Below the pieces are notes generated by a model. It was not told the origin of the DNA and did no database searches. It saw nothing but the letters and a program-made list of their open reading frames with translations. The position numbers were made by a program, and so were the translations under genes. Shown here in pieces: positions 1 to 7,207 of a stretch of 43,507 nucleotides of DNA. The stretch covers positions 112,766-156,272 of the forward strand of contig DEKU01000071.1 of assembly GCA_002354035.1 (NCBI GenBank), read 5' to 3'. The stretch is from Bacteroidales bacterium UBA2714 (GTDB lineage: Bacteria; Bacteroidota; Bacteroidia; Bacteroidales; P3). Position 1 is the first letter of the stretch; each line of letters begins with the position of its first letter.

Positions 1-4
1 CGTT

Positions 5-82
5 TGGCGGTCCGGACGAGACTCGAACTCGCGACCCCATGCGTGACAGGCATGTATTCTAACCAAACTGAACTACCGGACC
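5..82 (-). tRNA. tRNA-Asp (anticodon GTC)
   Basis: On the minus strand the acceptor arm GGTCCGG (76-82) pairs with CCGGACC (9-15), followed by discriminator G and an encoded CCA (5-7). The anticodon loop reads CTGTCAC, giving GTC for aspartate. The T arm contains the usual GAGTTCGAGTCTC. The encoded CCA contrasts with the tRNA-Glu at 900-974, which lacks it. A housekeeping promoter lies 47 bp upstream. Confidence 0.95.
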
Positions 83-128
83 GTTTACACCATGATTTAA
101 AGACCTCTCTTTTTCTCAATTGCGGGTG

Positions 129-159
129 CAAAAGTACGACTTTTTTCCCATTCAGCAAA
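129..159 (-). promoter_or_regulatory. Housekeeping promoter of tRNA-Asp
   Basis: Minus strand: TTTG (156-159), a 19-nt spacer, then TACTTTTG (129-136). This matches the Bacteroidetes primary sigma consensus TTTG-N19-TAnnTTTG exactly. It is followed by CACCCGC, also seen after the tRNA-Glu promoter. Confidence 0.85.
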
Positions 160-569
160 GAAAAAAATGCATTTTTTCTCAAAATAATTTACAACACACT
201 ATTATATAAACAATTACAATACAAGATTTTTTTCATTCCAACCCAATAACCGACCGCAAAAACGACCAAAAAGAGACTGTTTTTTTCAAATTTCGGGGTT
301 CTGTCGACTACCGTTGTGTCTCTCCCAAAGCTATCGCCATTTGCTCCAAGAAGATGCACGGCACCTCCCTCTCTGCGCCTTCCTTTCCTCTTTCCTCACG
401 GGCCGAGGTTACCTTGCCGTTTCTTCATCACTTCTCTCTTCACGGGCCGAGGTTACCTCACCCCCTCTCCCTTCACTGGCTGGAGTCCCCCCTCCGTCTC
501 CTCATCCCCTCTCCCCTCACGGGCCATAGCTCCTTCTCCTCCACTCCTGCGCCCAGCCGGGGCCACAAC
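160..569. repeat. Non-coding gap with direct repeats of a GGCCCGTGA-type unit
   Basis: This stretch between the tRNA-Asp promoter and the rpsT terminator holds no credible gene; its open frames are pyrimidine-biased and unlike any protein I know. It contains two identical copies of a 19-base unit (TCACGGGCCGAGGTTACCT at 396-414 and 440-458) and a partial third copy (TCACGGGCC at 517-525). The units are separated by CT-rich DNA. The pattern looks like an interspersed intergenic repeat rather than coding sequence. Function is unknown. Confidence 0.5.
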
Positions 570-599
570 AAAAAAGCCGACGCTTACTGCATCGGCTTT
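570..599 (-). terminator. Rho-independent terminator of rpsT
   Basis: On the minus strand AAAGCCGATGC, loop AGTAA, GCGTCGGCTTTTTT forms a strong stem with one G-T pair followed by a T-run. It begins 20 nt after the rpsT stop codon. Confidence 0.85.
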
Positions 600-619
600 G
601 TATCTTTGGGGATCAGTTA

Positions 620-871
620 TTACATAGCATTGACCTTCTTCTGGAGCTTGGACTTCAGGTTAGCAGCCTTGTTCTTGTGGATAACCGAACGCTTGGCCAG
701 CTTATCAATGATGGAGACCATCTTAGGCAATCTCTCAGTGGCTACCTGTTTGTCCTCAAGGGCGCGGAAGTCACGCAGGGCGTTGCGCATAGTCTTGGCG
801 TAATAACGATTCTCGACTCTTCTTTTTTCGTTGGAACGGATTCTTTTTTTTGCAGAGTTGTGATGTGCCAT
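620..871 (-). CDS. rpsT: 30S ribosomal protein S20
   Basis: This 83-residue basic protein starts MAHHNSAKKRIRSNEKRR, the classic N-terminus of S20. S20 is a primary 16S rRNA-binding protein that helps nucleate assembly of the small ribosomal subunit. The length is normal for the family. The gene sits 28 nt downstream of tRNA-Glu on the same strand with no separate promoter visible, so it is probably co-transcribed with that tRNA from the promoter at 998-1028. It ends at a strong intrinsic terminator (570-599). The assignment is secure. Confidence 0.97.
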   Translation of the reverse strand: MAHHNSAKKRIRSNEKRRVENRYYAKTMRNALRDFRALEDKQVATERLPKMVSIIDKLAKRSVIHKNKAANLKSKLQKKVNAM

Positions 872-899
872 AATTGTTGTTTATACTATTTTTATTTTG

Positions 900-974
900 T
901 AGTCCGTGCGGGATTCGAACCCGCGATTTTAAGAATGAAAATCTTACGTCCTAGGCCAACTAGACGAACGGACC
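900..974 (-). tRNA. tRNA-Glu (anticodon TTC)
   Basis: Minus strand: acceptor GGTCCGT (968-974) pairs with ACGGACT (901-907), with a G-U pair at 1-72, and discriminator A at 900. The anticodon stem-loop AAGATTTTCATTCTT gives anticodon TTC for glutamate. The T arm is CGGGTTCGAATCCCG. The next bases are CAA, so CCA is not encoded. The tRNA leads directly into rpsT. Confidence 0.95.
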
Positions 975-997
975 ACTTTGCTGTCTAAAAGCGGGTG

Positions 998-1028
998 CAA
1001 AAATACTAACTTTTTTTGGATTGGCAAA
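998..1028 (-). promoter_or_regulatory. Housekeeping promoter of tRNA-Glu and rpsT
   Basis: Minus strand: TTTG (1025-1028), a 19-nt spacer, and TATTTTTG (998-1005), again a full match to the Bacteroidetes consensus. The tRNA 5' end is 24 nt downstream. Confidence 0.85.
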
Positions 1029-1065
1029 ATATTTTTTCACTCTATTTTGTGGACAACCACTCAAT

Positions 1066-1740
1066 TTAATCCGTATCTGCTTGAAACCTAAAGCCTAAAC
1101 GCTTGCCTGTAGCCATCGATTTTTTGTCTATATCGTTCCGCATTTCACCCACCGAGACCATCTTTACTTCGTCGTATGGAGGTGTTAATAAATCAAAATT
1201 TGTAGTATACTCGATGGCCGACTCAACGATACTTTGCACCGACTCGCTGGAAATCAACGAAGTATTGAAATTATTATACAACATGCCCAATTCGCGCTTG
1301 CCCTCAATAAAGTAGTGGTTCTCACGGTTAACGAACACACGCCCAATCATATATCCCAAGTCCTGGTCGCGCTGATAGACAAAGGAATCAGCAAGGAAGT
1401 TGTATATCCTTATCACCCCACAATACGAGCGGTGAGGATCCTCGTGGATATAGGGCGACTTCATCACCTGGTGGTCACGCGAAAACTCAAACACATTGCT
1501 ATGCATATAAAACACCAGCACATCGCCTCCGAACCTCACCTCAAACTCAAAATCGCCGTGGTCCTTAAACTCAAAGAAAATATCCTTGCCTTCGCTGCGG
1601 GCCTGCTGCTGGAAAAGGCCTATCAGCTCCGCCGCCGTGTGGCGGAAGAGCTCGAAAGCCTCCTTCGTGGTCTTGAACACCTGCTGCTTGAGCGAGGTCT
1701 TGTCGAAGACCAATTGCTTCAATGATTCTTTCAATTCCAT
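1066..1740 (-). CDS. Conserved hypothetical protein, 224 residues
   Basis: I do not recognise a functional family. The frame is open further upstream, but the start at 1740 (MELKESLKQLVFDK) is chosen because it lies just after the -7 box at 1764-1771; an upstream start would overlap that promoter. The protein is soluble, has no signal peptide or membrane segment, and begins with a charged helical stretch (residues 1-50). A mixed alpha/beta region rich in aromatics follows (for example DGDFEFEVRFGGDVLVFYMH around residues 65-85). It resembles long hypothetical proteins widely conserved in Bacteroidales, from memory only. It is divergent from the C69 dipeptidase gene. Confidence 0.75.
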   Translation of the reverse strand: MELKESLKQLVFDKTSLKQQVFKTTKEAFELFRHTAAELIGLFQQQARSEGKDIFFEFKDHGDFEFEVRFGGDVLVFYMHSNVFEFSRDHQVMKSPYIHEDPHRSYCGVIRIYNFLADSFVYQRDQDLGYMIGRVFVNRENHYFIEGKRELGMLYNNFNTSLISSESVQSIVESAIEYTTNFDLLTPPYDEVKMVSVGEMRNDIDKKSMATGKRLGFRFQADTD

Positions 1741-1763
1741 CAATCTCAATTTTTTTCGGGATG

Positions 1764-1771
1764 CAAAAATA
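1764..1771 (-). promoter_or_regulatory. -7 box for the 1066-1740 gene
   Basis: Minus-strand TATTTTTG followed by C, 23 nt upstream of the start codon. No clear -33 TTTG is visible at the expected distance, so this is a partial match. Confidence 0.6.
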
Positions 1772-1825
1772 CAACTTTTTTGCGACATGGCACCTCCCCG
1801 GCCCTCATTTTTCGGAAAAAAAATG

Positions 1826-1833
1826 TATCTTTG
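1826..1833 (+). promoter_or_regulatory. -7 box for the C69 dipeptidase at 1893
   Basis: TATCTTTG followed by C, 59 nt upstream of the start codon, preceded by an A-run. The -33 element is poor. It is back-to-back with the -7 box at 1764-1771, so the two genes share a short divergent control region. Confidence 0.65.
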
Positions 1834-1892
1834 CACCATGACACACCACCCCGTGCGCCACCAAACACATTGTTTATTAATCTTTTGACACC

Positions 1893-3590
1893 ATGCACAC
1901 AAAACAAACCCTCCTCGTCCTGCTGCTGCTGGCCCTCGCCACATGGCAAGGCCATGCCTGCACCAACATCCTCGTCACCCGCGGCTGCACAGCCGACGGC
2001 AGCACCATGATTACCTACGCCGCCGACTCCCACACCCGCTACGGCCAGCTGCGTTTCCACCCCGGCGGCGCACATCCTGCCGGCCAGATGCTCAGCCTCT
2101 ACAACTACGGCTCCCTCCGCCACCAAATCGACATCCCCCAAGCCCCCCTCACCTACCGCGTCGTGGGCTTCATCAACGAACACCAGTTTGCCATGGGCGA
2201 AACCACCTGGGGCGGCATCGAACCCCTCAGCAAAGGCAACCCCCAAGGCATCGACTACGGCAACCTCATCTACCTCGCCCTCCAGCGCGCCCGCAACTGC
2301 CGCGAAGCCATCCGCGTCATGGCCGACCTCGTCGAGACCTACGGCTATGCCGACGGGGGCGAAACCTTCTCGCTCTGCGACCCCAACGAGGTCTGGCTCT
2401 TCGAAATCACCAGCAAAGGCGCCGAGAAAGGCGCCGTGTGGGTGGCACGCCGTGTGCCCGAAGGCTACGTCAGCGCCCATGCCAACCAAGCCCGCATCAC
2501 CACCTTCCCCCAGGAACCGTCGCGCTTCCGCAAACGCGGCCCCCACCCAGCCATCAGCAGCAAACACATGGAATACATCAACCAGCCCGAAGTGGAATGC
2601 GTCTACAGCCACGACGTCATCTCCTTTGCCCAGAAAAACGGCATTGCCGCCTACACCGGCCAACCCAAACACACCGACGCCCAATTCTCCTTCGCCGACA
2701 CCTACAACCCCCTCACCTTCTCCGGCCTCCGCGCCTGCGAAGCAAGGGTCTACGCCATCTTCAACCGCATTGCCCTCGGCATGCAGCGCTACGAGGCCTA
2801 CGCCATGGGCAACCCCCGCGCCGAACGCCTCCCCCTGTGGGTGAAACCGAACACCACCCTCTCCACCCACGATGTGATGGAGCTGATGCGCGACCACTTC
2901 GAAGGCACACCCATGGACATGACCCAAGACGTGGGCGCAGGCCCCTTCCACTGCCCCTACCGCTGGCGCCCCATGGAGTTTGAGGTGGACGGCAAGCGCT
3001 ACATCCACGAGCGCGCCATCAGCACCCAGCAGACCGGCTTCAGCTTCGTGGCACAATGTCGCAACTGGCTGCCCAACCCCGTGGGCGGCATCCTCTGGTT
3101 CGGTGTCGACGACACCTACAGCACCTGCTACTGCCCTATGTTCTGTTGCATCGACAGCATCCCCCTCTGCTTCCGCGAGGGCAACGGCTCCATGAGCCAG
3201 TACTCGCCCACGGCCGCCTTCTGGCTCTTCAACCGCGTAAGCAACTTCTGCTACCTCCGCTACGACTCCATGATAGTGGACGTGCGCACCTGCCAGAACA
3301 ACCTTGAAAAGATGTTTGCCGACCGCGTCTCCCGTCTCGACTCCACCGCCACTCCCCAGCAGCTCACCGTCCTCAGCCACCAGCTGGCCGGCATCATGAT
3401 GCACGCTTGGACCGAACTGGACCATCTGCTCCTTATGCGCTATATCGACGGCAACATCAAGCACGTAAAGGACGGCCGGATAGAAACCACTCCCACGGGC
3501 GTGGTGCGTTTCCCGCAGCAGCCCCCCTACCCCGACTGGTTCTACCGCGCCATTGTCAACGACCACGGCGATGTGCTGCAAGTGAAATAA
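1893..3590 (+). CDS. Peptidase family C69 dipeptidase, exported
   Basis: The 565-residue protein starts with a signal peptide (residues 1-22, hydrophobic core LLVLLLLALA). Cleavage after HA exposes Cys23 in the sequence ACTNILVTRG. C69 enzymes are N-terminal nucleophile hydrolases in which such a Cys becomes the catalytic N-terminal residue. Further family blocks are DGSTMITYAADSH (about 35-47), the GETTWGG region, the AHANQARI block and the C-terminal WFYRAIVNDHGDV. The expected activity is removal of dipeptides from peptides in the periplasm or at the surface. A paralog is encoded at 33421-35193. The gene has its own promoter and faces the lipoprotein gene at 3698-4417, with an inverted repeat between them. 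Third positions are strikingly C-rich. Confidence 0.9.
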   Translation: MHTKQTLLVLLLLALATWQGHACTNILVTRGCTADGSTMITYAADSHTRYGQLRFHPGGAHPAGQMLSLYNYGSLRHQIDIPQAPLTYRVVGFINEHQFAMGETTWGGIEPLSKGNPQGIDYGNLIYLALQRARNCREAIRVMADLVETYGYADGGETFSLCDPNEVWLFEITSKGAEKGAVWVARRVPEGYVSAHANQARITTFPQEPSRFRKRGPHPAISSKHMEYINQPEVECVYSHDVISFAQKNGIAAYTGQPKHTDAQFSFADTYNPLTFSGLRACEARVYAIFNRIALGMQRYEAYAMGNPRAERLPLWVKPNTTLSTHDVMELMRDHFEGTPMDMTQDVGAGPFHCPYRWRPMEFEVDGKRYIHERAISTQQTGFSFVAQCRNWLPNPVGGILWFGVDDTYSTCYCPMFCCIDSIPLCFREGNGSMSQYSPTAAFWLFNRVSNFCYLRYDSMIVDVRTCQNNLEKMFADRVSRLDSTATPQQLTVLSHQLAGIMMHAWTELDHLLLMRYIDGNIKHVKDGRIETTPTGVVRFPQQPPYPDWFYRAIVNDHGDVLQVK

Positions 3591-3608
3591 CTGCCAACCC
3601 TTTCGCCT

Positions 3609-3661
3609 CTTGTTTCCCACTTGTTTTACATTTTAAAAGTGTAAAACAAGTGGGAAACAAG
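3609..3661. repeat. Perfect 22-bp inverted repeat with 9-nt loop
   Basis: The left arm at 3609-3630 (starting CTTGTTTCCCACTTG) is perfectly complementary to the right arm at 3640-3661; the loop is TTTTAAAAG. Each arm itself holds two CTTGTTT-like words. It lies between two convergent genes, 18 nt after the C69 stop, so it could act as a bidirectional terminator. There is no T-run on either side, and the stem is longer and more exact than needed, so a REP-like or mobile palindromic element is also possible. Confidence 0.7.
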
Positions 3662-3697
3662 TATTACAAAGCCGTGAAAAAAAACGGGTGCAGGGAA

Positions 3698-4417
3698 TCA
3701 GAAGCGGTAGCTCATGCCAGCGCCAAGACTGAGGAGTCCCTGACTGATATGATAGCCTTCGGGCCGCCACGGCACCAGATAACAGAGTCCCGCCTTGACG
3801 TTGAACTTGAGGCGTTCCCAGCCGAAGCGCAGCTCAACTGTGGGTTCCAGTAGAATGTTGTCGGCAAGTGTAGTGGCATAATCTGTTATCCATTCACCGT
3901 TCACTTCATAAGGAACACCCTTGCCCACCTTTATCTCGCCCTTCAGTACTCCCGTCTTGAGGCTGAAAGCGAGGTCGAGATGGCCCTTGCGGGTCATTTC
4001 GAGCCACCCGGCATCGCCTTGCACAAAGACCGACCGGAACGTTCCGCTGGGGATTGTCAAAGGCTCCCTGCCCCCAATATTAGACTGACGGCCCTTGCCC
4101 GTGCCCACGCCGACATAGATTTCCCACACAAAGTTGTTCTCCTGCGGGAAGTATAAACCGGCCATGGCCTGCGAATAAGAGCGGAAGGGGTCGATAGCGG
4201 CCTGCACAGCCAGATCGTTTGTGATGCCCCACGCCACCGAGGCACGCATGTCGAGGGGGACAGGCCATCTGGTCGTTGGCAGTAAGGCACCCTCTACCTG
4301 CACCTCGCCACGCTCGTGGATGAGGGGTATGTGTACCGTCATTGGGTTGTATACACCACAACCTGTCATCAAGGTTGCAACGGCTGCACAAAGGATGAAT
4401 AACCTAGTCGTTTTCAT
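3698..4417 (-). CDS. Outer-membrane-type lipoprotein, last gene of the ECF operon
   Basis: This 239-residue protein has a lipoprotein signal peptide with lipobox LMTGC and lipidated Cys20. After CGVYNP it continues with alternating beta-strand segments (VHIPLIHERGEVQVEGAL, WEIYVGVGTGKG, LEPTVELRFGWERLKF). It ends SLGAGMSYRF, with the terminal Phe typical of outer-membrane beta structures. Bacteroidetes carry a family of such lipoproteins opening with a YNP motif and then barrel-like repeats; the function is unknown. It follows the membrane protein gene by 12 nt and is probably the distal gene of the sigma-factor operon. That makes it a candidate envelope effector or sensor of the system. Confidence 0.8.
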   Translation of the reverse strand: MKTTRLFILCAAVATLMTGCGVYNPMTVHIPLIHERGEVQVEGALLPTTRWPVPLDMRASVAWGITNDLAVQAAIDPFRSYSQAMAGLYFPQENNFVWEIYVGVGTGKGRQSNIGGREPLTIPSGTFRSVFVQGDAGWLEMTRKGHLDLAFSLKTGVLKGEIKVGKGVPYEVNGEWITDYATTLADNILLEPTVELRFGWERLKFNVKAGLCYLVPWRPEGYHISQGLLSLGAGMSYRF

Positions 4418-4429
4418 ATCTGCATGTTT

Positions 4430-5011
4430 TTAGTTGTTGTTTTTGATGTTTTCGATGGCAGCATCTAATTTACGGAAGGAGCGGACAATGCCCCAGGCAT
4501 TGAGCGAGAGCAGCACGACGCAGAGTACAATCCACAGGTAGAGGACCCACTTGTAGCTGAAGAAGTCAAAGCCCATCGGGGGACCGAAGAGGGGACCGAG
4601 ACAGACGGTGAGGGGCAGCTTGATGTAGAGGGTATAGTGGTGATTGAAACGTTGCAGGAGGGTCATGCGGTCGGCATAGGCGTTGACTTCGGCCACGGGA
4701 CGTGTGGGGTCGAGGTGACGGATGGCGATGTACATCTGCACAGCTATCATCACCCGCACGATAGTGATTAGCTGCACTACGGCGTAGCAGACGAAGTAGG
4801 GCAGCGAGTGGACATAATAGGGAGCCAATGCCGCGACAACAAGCATGAGCACTATGCAGCCGGGCAAGCCCCAGTTGAGCCTCCAGCGCAGGTGGTCGTA
4901 GGCCGCGTGGGCCTTGTTGTGGGCGGAGAGGTCGTTGATATTGATTTCGCGCTGCCGCTGCGGGGGTCGGTTGAGGCGGCTGTCGCGCAGTTGGTCCAGT
5001 ATATCTTCCAT
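4430..5011 (-). CDS. Multi-pass membrane protein, candidate anti-sigma factor
   Basis: The 193-residue protein has a charged cytoplasmic N-terminus (about 1-45, MEDILDQLRDSRLNRPPQRQ). About four hydrophobic segments follow, near residues 48-68, 71-92, 130-148 and 156-178, and then a short charged tail (RSFRKLDAAIENIKNNN). It begins 5 nt after the ECF sigma gene. The gene after an ECF sigma factor often encodes its membrane anti-sigma factor, so I infer that role. I see no zinc-binding ZAS motif and no FecR-like periplasmic domain, so it does not match the common anti-sigma families by eye. It could instead be an effector membrane protein. Confidence 0.75.
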   Translation of the reverse strand: MEDILDQLRDSRLNRPPQRQREININDLSAHNKAHAAYDHLRWRLNWGLPGCIVLMLVVAALAPYYVHSLPYFVCYAVVQLITIVRVMIAVQMYIAIRHLDPTRPVAEVNAYADRMTLLQRFNHHYTLYIKLPLTVCLGPLFGPPMGFDFFSYKWVLYLWIVLCVVLLSLNAWGIVRSFRKLDAAIENIKNNN

Positions 5012-5016
5012 AACGC

Positions 5017-5493
5017 TTAGAATTTTAGTTTGGATAGTTTTTGTTTCACGCGGTGGATGCGGACACCCACATTGCTTTTCGATATGCCGAGAACGGAGGC
5101 CATCTCCTCCTCGGTGGCACCGTCGATGTAGAGGAACACCAACGCCTGGTCGTCTTTGGGCAGGAGGTCGATAAGCCGGTAGAGTTCACCATACATAGGG
5201 TTGGAGGGTTCGTCGGCGACGGTGTCTTCCATGAGGGGCGTTATCGGGGTGGTTTGCACCCGTTTCTTCTCCTGCCGCCAAAGCGAGATGGCGGTGTTCA
5301 ACCCCACACGGTAGAGCCAGTTTTTGGGTGAGCACTGCCCGTTGTAGCGGTCGCGGGTGCGCCACAGGTTGTAGAGTATCTCCTGGTAGATGTCTTTCTC
5401 CACTTCGGCGTCGCCGCGGGCGAAGGTGACGCTGATGCTGTGCAGGAGGCGCTCGTGTTGTGAGAGCTGGGCTATGAACTCGTCGTCGGTCAT
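5017..5493 (-). CDS. ECF-family RNA polymerase sigma factor
   Basis: The 158-residue protein has the two-domain layout of ECF sigma factors. Region 2 is at about residues 10-75, with DIYQEILYNLWRTRDRY (core binding and -10 recognition) and CSPKNWLYRVGLNTAIS. Region 4 is at about 103-158, with LIDLLPKDDQALVFLYIDG and the helix-turn-helix EEMASVLGISKSNVGVRIHR. Its start overlaps the stop of the upstream lipoprotein gene by 4 nt (ATGA), so translation is probably coupled. A candidate ECF promoter lies upstream of the operon at 6019-6043, suggesting autoregulation. Copies of that element at 9584, 20449 and 21972 are possible targets of this sigma factor. Confidence 0.93.
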   Translation of the reverse strand: MTDDEFIAQLSQHERLLHSISVTFARGDAEVEKDIYQEILYNLWRTRDRYNGQCSPKNWLYRVGLNTAISLWRQEKKRVQTTPITPLMEDTVADEPSNPMYGELYRLIDLLPKDDQALVFLYIDGATEEEMASVLGISKSNVGVRIHRVKQKLSKLKF

Positions 5494-5990
5494 GGACGCG
5501 GGCTGCTCATGTTATACAGGCTGTCGGTGACGATGAGGGTGAGCTTGCCATACTCAATGTTGCCTTTGAAGGGCGGCTCGGTATTTGCCCGTTCTTCATA
5601 GCGGTAGAGGGAGGTGGGGGTGTTGGCACTGTCGAAGCGGTAGAGGGCGTCGTGGTCTGTACTGTCGGGGTAGAAGTTGAGGGTGCGGCCGTCGTCGAAG
5701 CGGAGCTGCACGCTGTCGCCATAGGATCTACCACGCAGCTGGTAGGCGAGGCCGTCGAGCGAGGCACTACCAAGGCCCCCCGATACCCACACCACGGAGT
5801 CGGTGTGCGCCGGGGCTGTGAGGGGGTGTATGGCAGCGTAGTGGTGCTGGATGGTGTCGTAGGGCTGGAGCGACTGGATGGTGACGGCGTGGTCGGTGCG
5901 GTTGTCGATGGCAAATTCAACGCTGTAGCCGGGGTCGCAGGCCGCAAGCAGCAGCACGGCAACGAGGGGGATGAGGGTTTTTGAATTCAT
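5490..5990 (-). CDS. Small lipoprotein, first gene of the ECF operon
   Basis: This 166-residue protein has a lipoprotein signal peptide with lipobox LLAAC and lipidated Cys18. The mature part is beta-rich, starting DPGYSVEFAIDNRTDHAVTI, a pattern typical of immunoglobulin-like folds. I do not recognise a named family. It is the first gene behind the ECF-like promoter at 6019-6043, and its stop overlaps the sigma gene by 4 nt. A lipoprotein ahead of the sigma and membrane protein genes could be an envelope sensor, a target of the response, or both; that is inference. Confidence 0.8.
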   Translation of the reverse strand: MNSKTLIPLVAVLLLAACDPGYSVEFAIDNRTDHAVTIQSLQPYDTIQHHYAAIHPLTAPAHTDSVVWVSGGLGSASLDGLAYQLRGRSYGDSVQLRFDDGRTLNFYPDSTDHDALYRFDSANTPTSLYRYEERANTEPPFKGNIEYGKLTLIVTDSLYNMSSPRP

Positions 5991-6018
5991 GGTGTTGAGT
6001 GTTTGATTGCTTATATAG

Positions 6019-6043
6019 ACGCAGAAAAGCAGATTTTCTTACA
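6019..6043 (-). promoter_or_regulatory. Candidate ECF promoter, site A (sigma operon)
   Basis: Minus strand: TGTAAGAAA, then a spacer, then CTGCGT followed by CTATATA. From TGTAA to the end of GCGT it is 25 nt, the same length as sites B (21972-21996), C (20449-20473) and D (9584-9608). No TAnnTTTG box is found in this gap. The start codon of the first gene is 28 nt downstream. Confidence 0.6.
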
Positions 6044-6067
6044 CCGGGGTGGAAAAAAATCTGCTTT
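6026..6067 (-). terminator. Hairpin downstream of manC, overlapping site A
   Basis: Minus strand: AAAGCAGATTTT (6056-6067) pairs perfectly over 12 bp with AAAATCTGCTTT (6026-6037), leaving an 18-nt loop and a following TTCTG. It begins 27 nt after the manC stop and probably terminates that transcript. The downstream arm is also the spacer of the candidate ECF promoter. Confidence 0.6.
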
Positions 6068-6094
6068 GAGGGGTCGAAGGCGCGGCAGCGACAC

Positions 6095-7162
6095 CTACAG
6101 GCGTTCTACCCAGTGCTTGATGTCCTGCTCGTCGTCGAGACGGCAGACAAGGAGGCTGTGGTCGCGCAGGGCCACAAGGCAGTGGTCCATTCCTTGGACG
6201 ATGGCTTCGTAGCCGGGTTCGATGTTGACGACGCTGCGGGTGGTCTGCTCCAAGACGGCATGGCCACTGACGGCGTTTTGGGCGGAGTCGTGGGCGGCGT
6301 GCTCGTAGAGGGAGCCCCAGGTGCCGATGTCGCTCCAGCCAAAGTCGGCGGGGATGGTGTAGCGGTTGGGGGAGCGCTCCATGACGCCGTAGTCGATGCT
6401 GATGTTTTCGCACTGAGCAAACATGCCGTCGATGAAGGCTTGCTCCTGCGGGGTGCCGAAGAGGGCGCGGCCCTGGTCGAAGAGCTGCTCCATGGCGGGG
6501 AGATAGTCGTGGTAGGCACGACAGATTCCTTGCAGCGACCAGACGAAGATGCCGGCATTCCAGAGGTAGCGGCCCGAGGCGAGGTATTGCTGGGCGGTGG
6601 CCAGATTGGGTTTCTCTTTGAAGTTGACCACGGGTTTCACCTCCTGTGCGGAGTCGGCCGCGTGGTCGGGGTTCCACTCGATGTAGCCGTAGCCGGTTTC
6701 GGGACGCGAGGGCTTGATGCCGATGGTGAGGAGGGCGTCGGTGTGGGCGGGGTTTTCGACAAAGTCCATGCCCAGACGGATGATGCGCTGGAATTCGACC
6801 TCGTTGGTGACGAGGTGGTCGGCAGGGGTGACGACGATGCTGGCTTCGGGGCAGCGGGAGAGGATGCGGTAGTTGGCGTAGGCGATGCAGGGAGCGGTGT
6901 TGCGGCGCATGGGCTCGCAGAGCACTTGGTCGGGGCTGAGCTCGGGGAGGTGCTGGAGTACCAGCTCTTTGTAGGCGGCGTTGGTTACCACGAGGAAGTT
7001 CTCGGCCGGCACCACGGGGAGGAAACGCTCGAAGGTGCTGCGGATGAAGCTTTTGCCAGTTCCCAGGATGTCGAGGAACTGTTTGGGATAATTGTTCTTG
7101 CTGAGGGGCCAGAAGCGGCTGCCTATGCCGCCGGCCATGATGATGCAGTAGCGATTGCTCAT
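6095..7162 (-). CDS. manC: Mannose-1-phosphate guanylyltransferase
   Basis: The 355-residue enzyme makes GDP-mannose from mannose-1-phosphate and GTP, feeding glycan synthesis (LPS, capsule, GDP-fucose). The nucleotidyltransferase signature is at the N-terminus: IIMAGGIGSRFWPLSKNNYPKQF. Other family blocks are EPMRRNTAPCIAYA (about 84-97), VVTPADHLV (about 109-117), PETGYGYIEW and FKEKPNLATAQQYL, and DFGWSDIGTWGSLYE. The length fits the single-domain form, without the phosphomannose isomerase domain of bifunctional AlgA-type enzymes. It lies 45 nt after trpS on the same strand and may be co-transcribed with it. A hairpin follows the stop. Confidence 0.93.
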   Translation of the reverse strand: MSNRYCIIMAGGIGSRFWPLSKNNYPKQFLDILGTGKSFIRSTFERFLPVVPAENFLVVTNAAYKELVLQHLPELSPDQVLCEPMRRNTAPCIAYANYRILSRCPEASIVVTPADHLVTNEVEFQRIIRLGMDFVENPAHTDALLTIGIKPSRPETGYGYIEWNPDHAADSAQEVKPVVNFKEKPNLATAQQYLASGRYLWNAGIFVWSLQGICRAYHDYLPAMEQLFDQGRALFGTPQEQAFIDGMFAQCENISIDYGVMERSPNRYTIPADFGWSDIGTWGSLYEHAAHDSAQNAVSGHAVLEQTTRSVVNIEPGYEAIVQGMDHCLVALRDHSLLVCRLDDEQDIKHWVERL

Positions 7163-7207
7163 GGGTTGTAGGTTTTAGGGGTGATAGACTATATAGATTA
7201 AAAGGGG

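Noticed and set aside
1746..3620. A 624-codon open frame antisense to the C69 dipeptidase gene
   Set aside because: Its product is Val/Ala/Gly/Glu-rich with no recognisable domain; it arises from the C-rich third positions of the real gene on the other strand.
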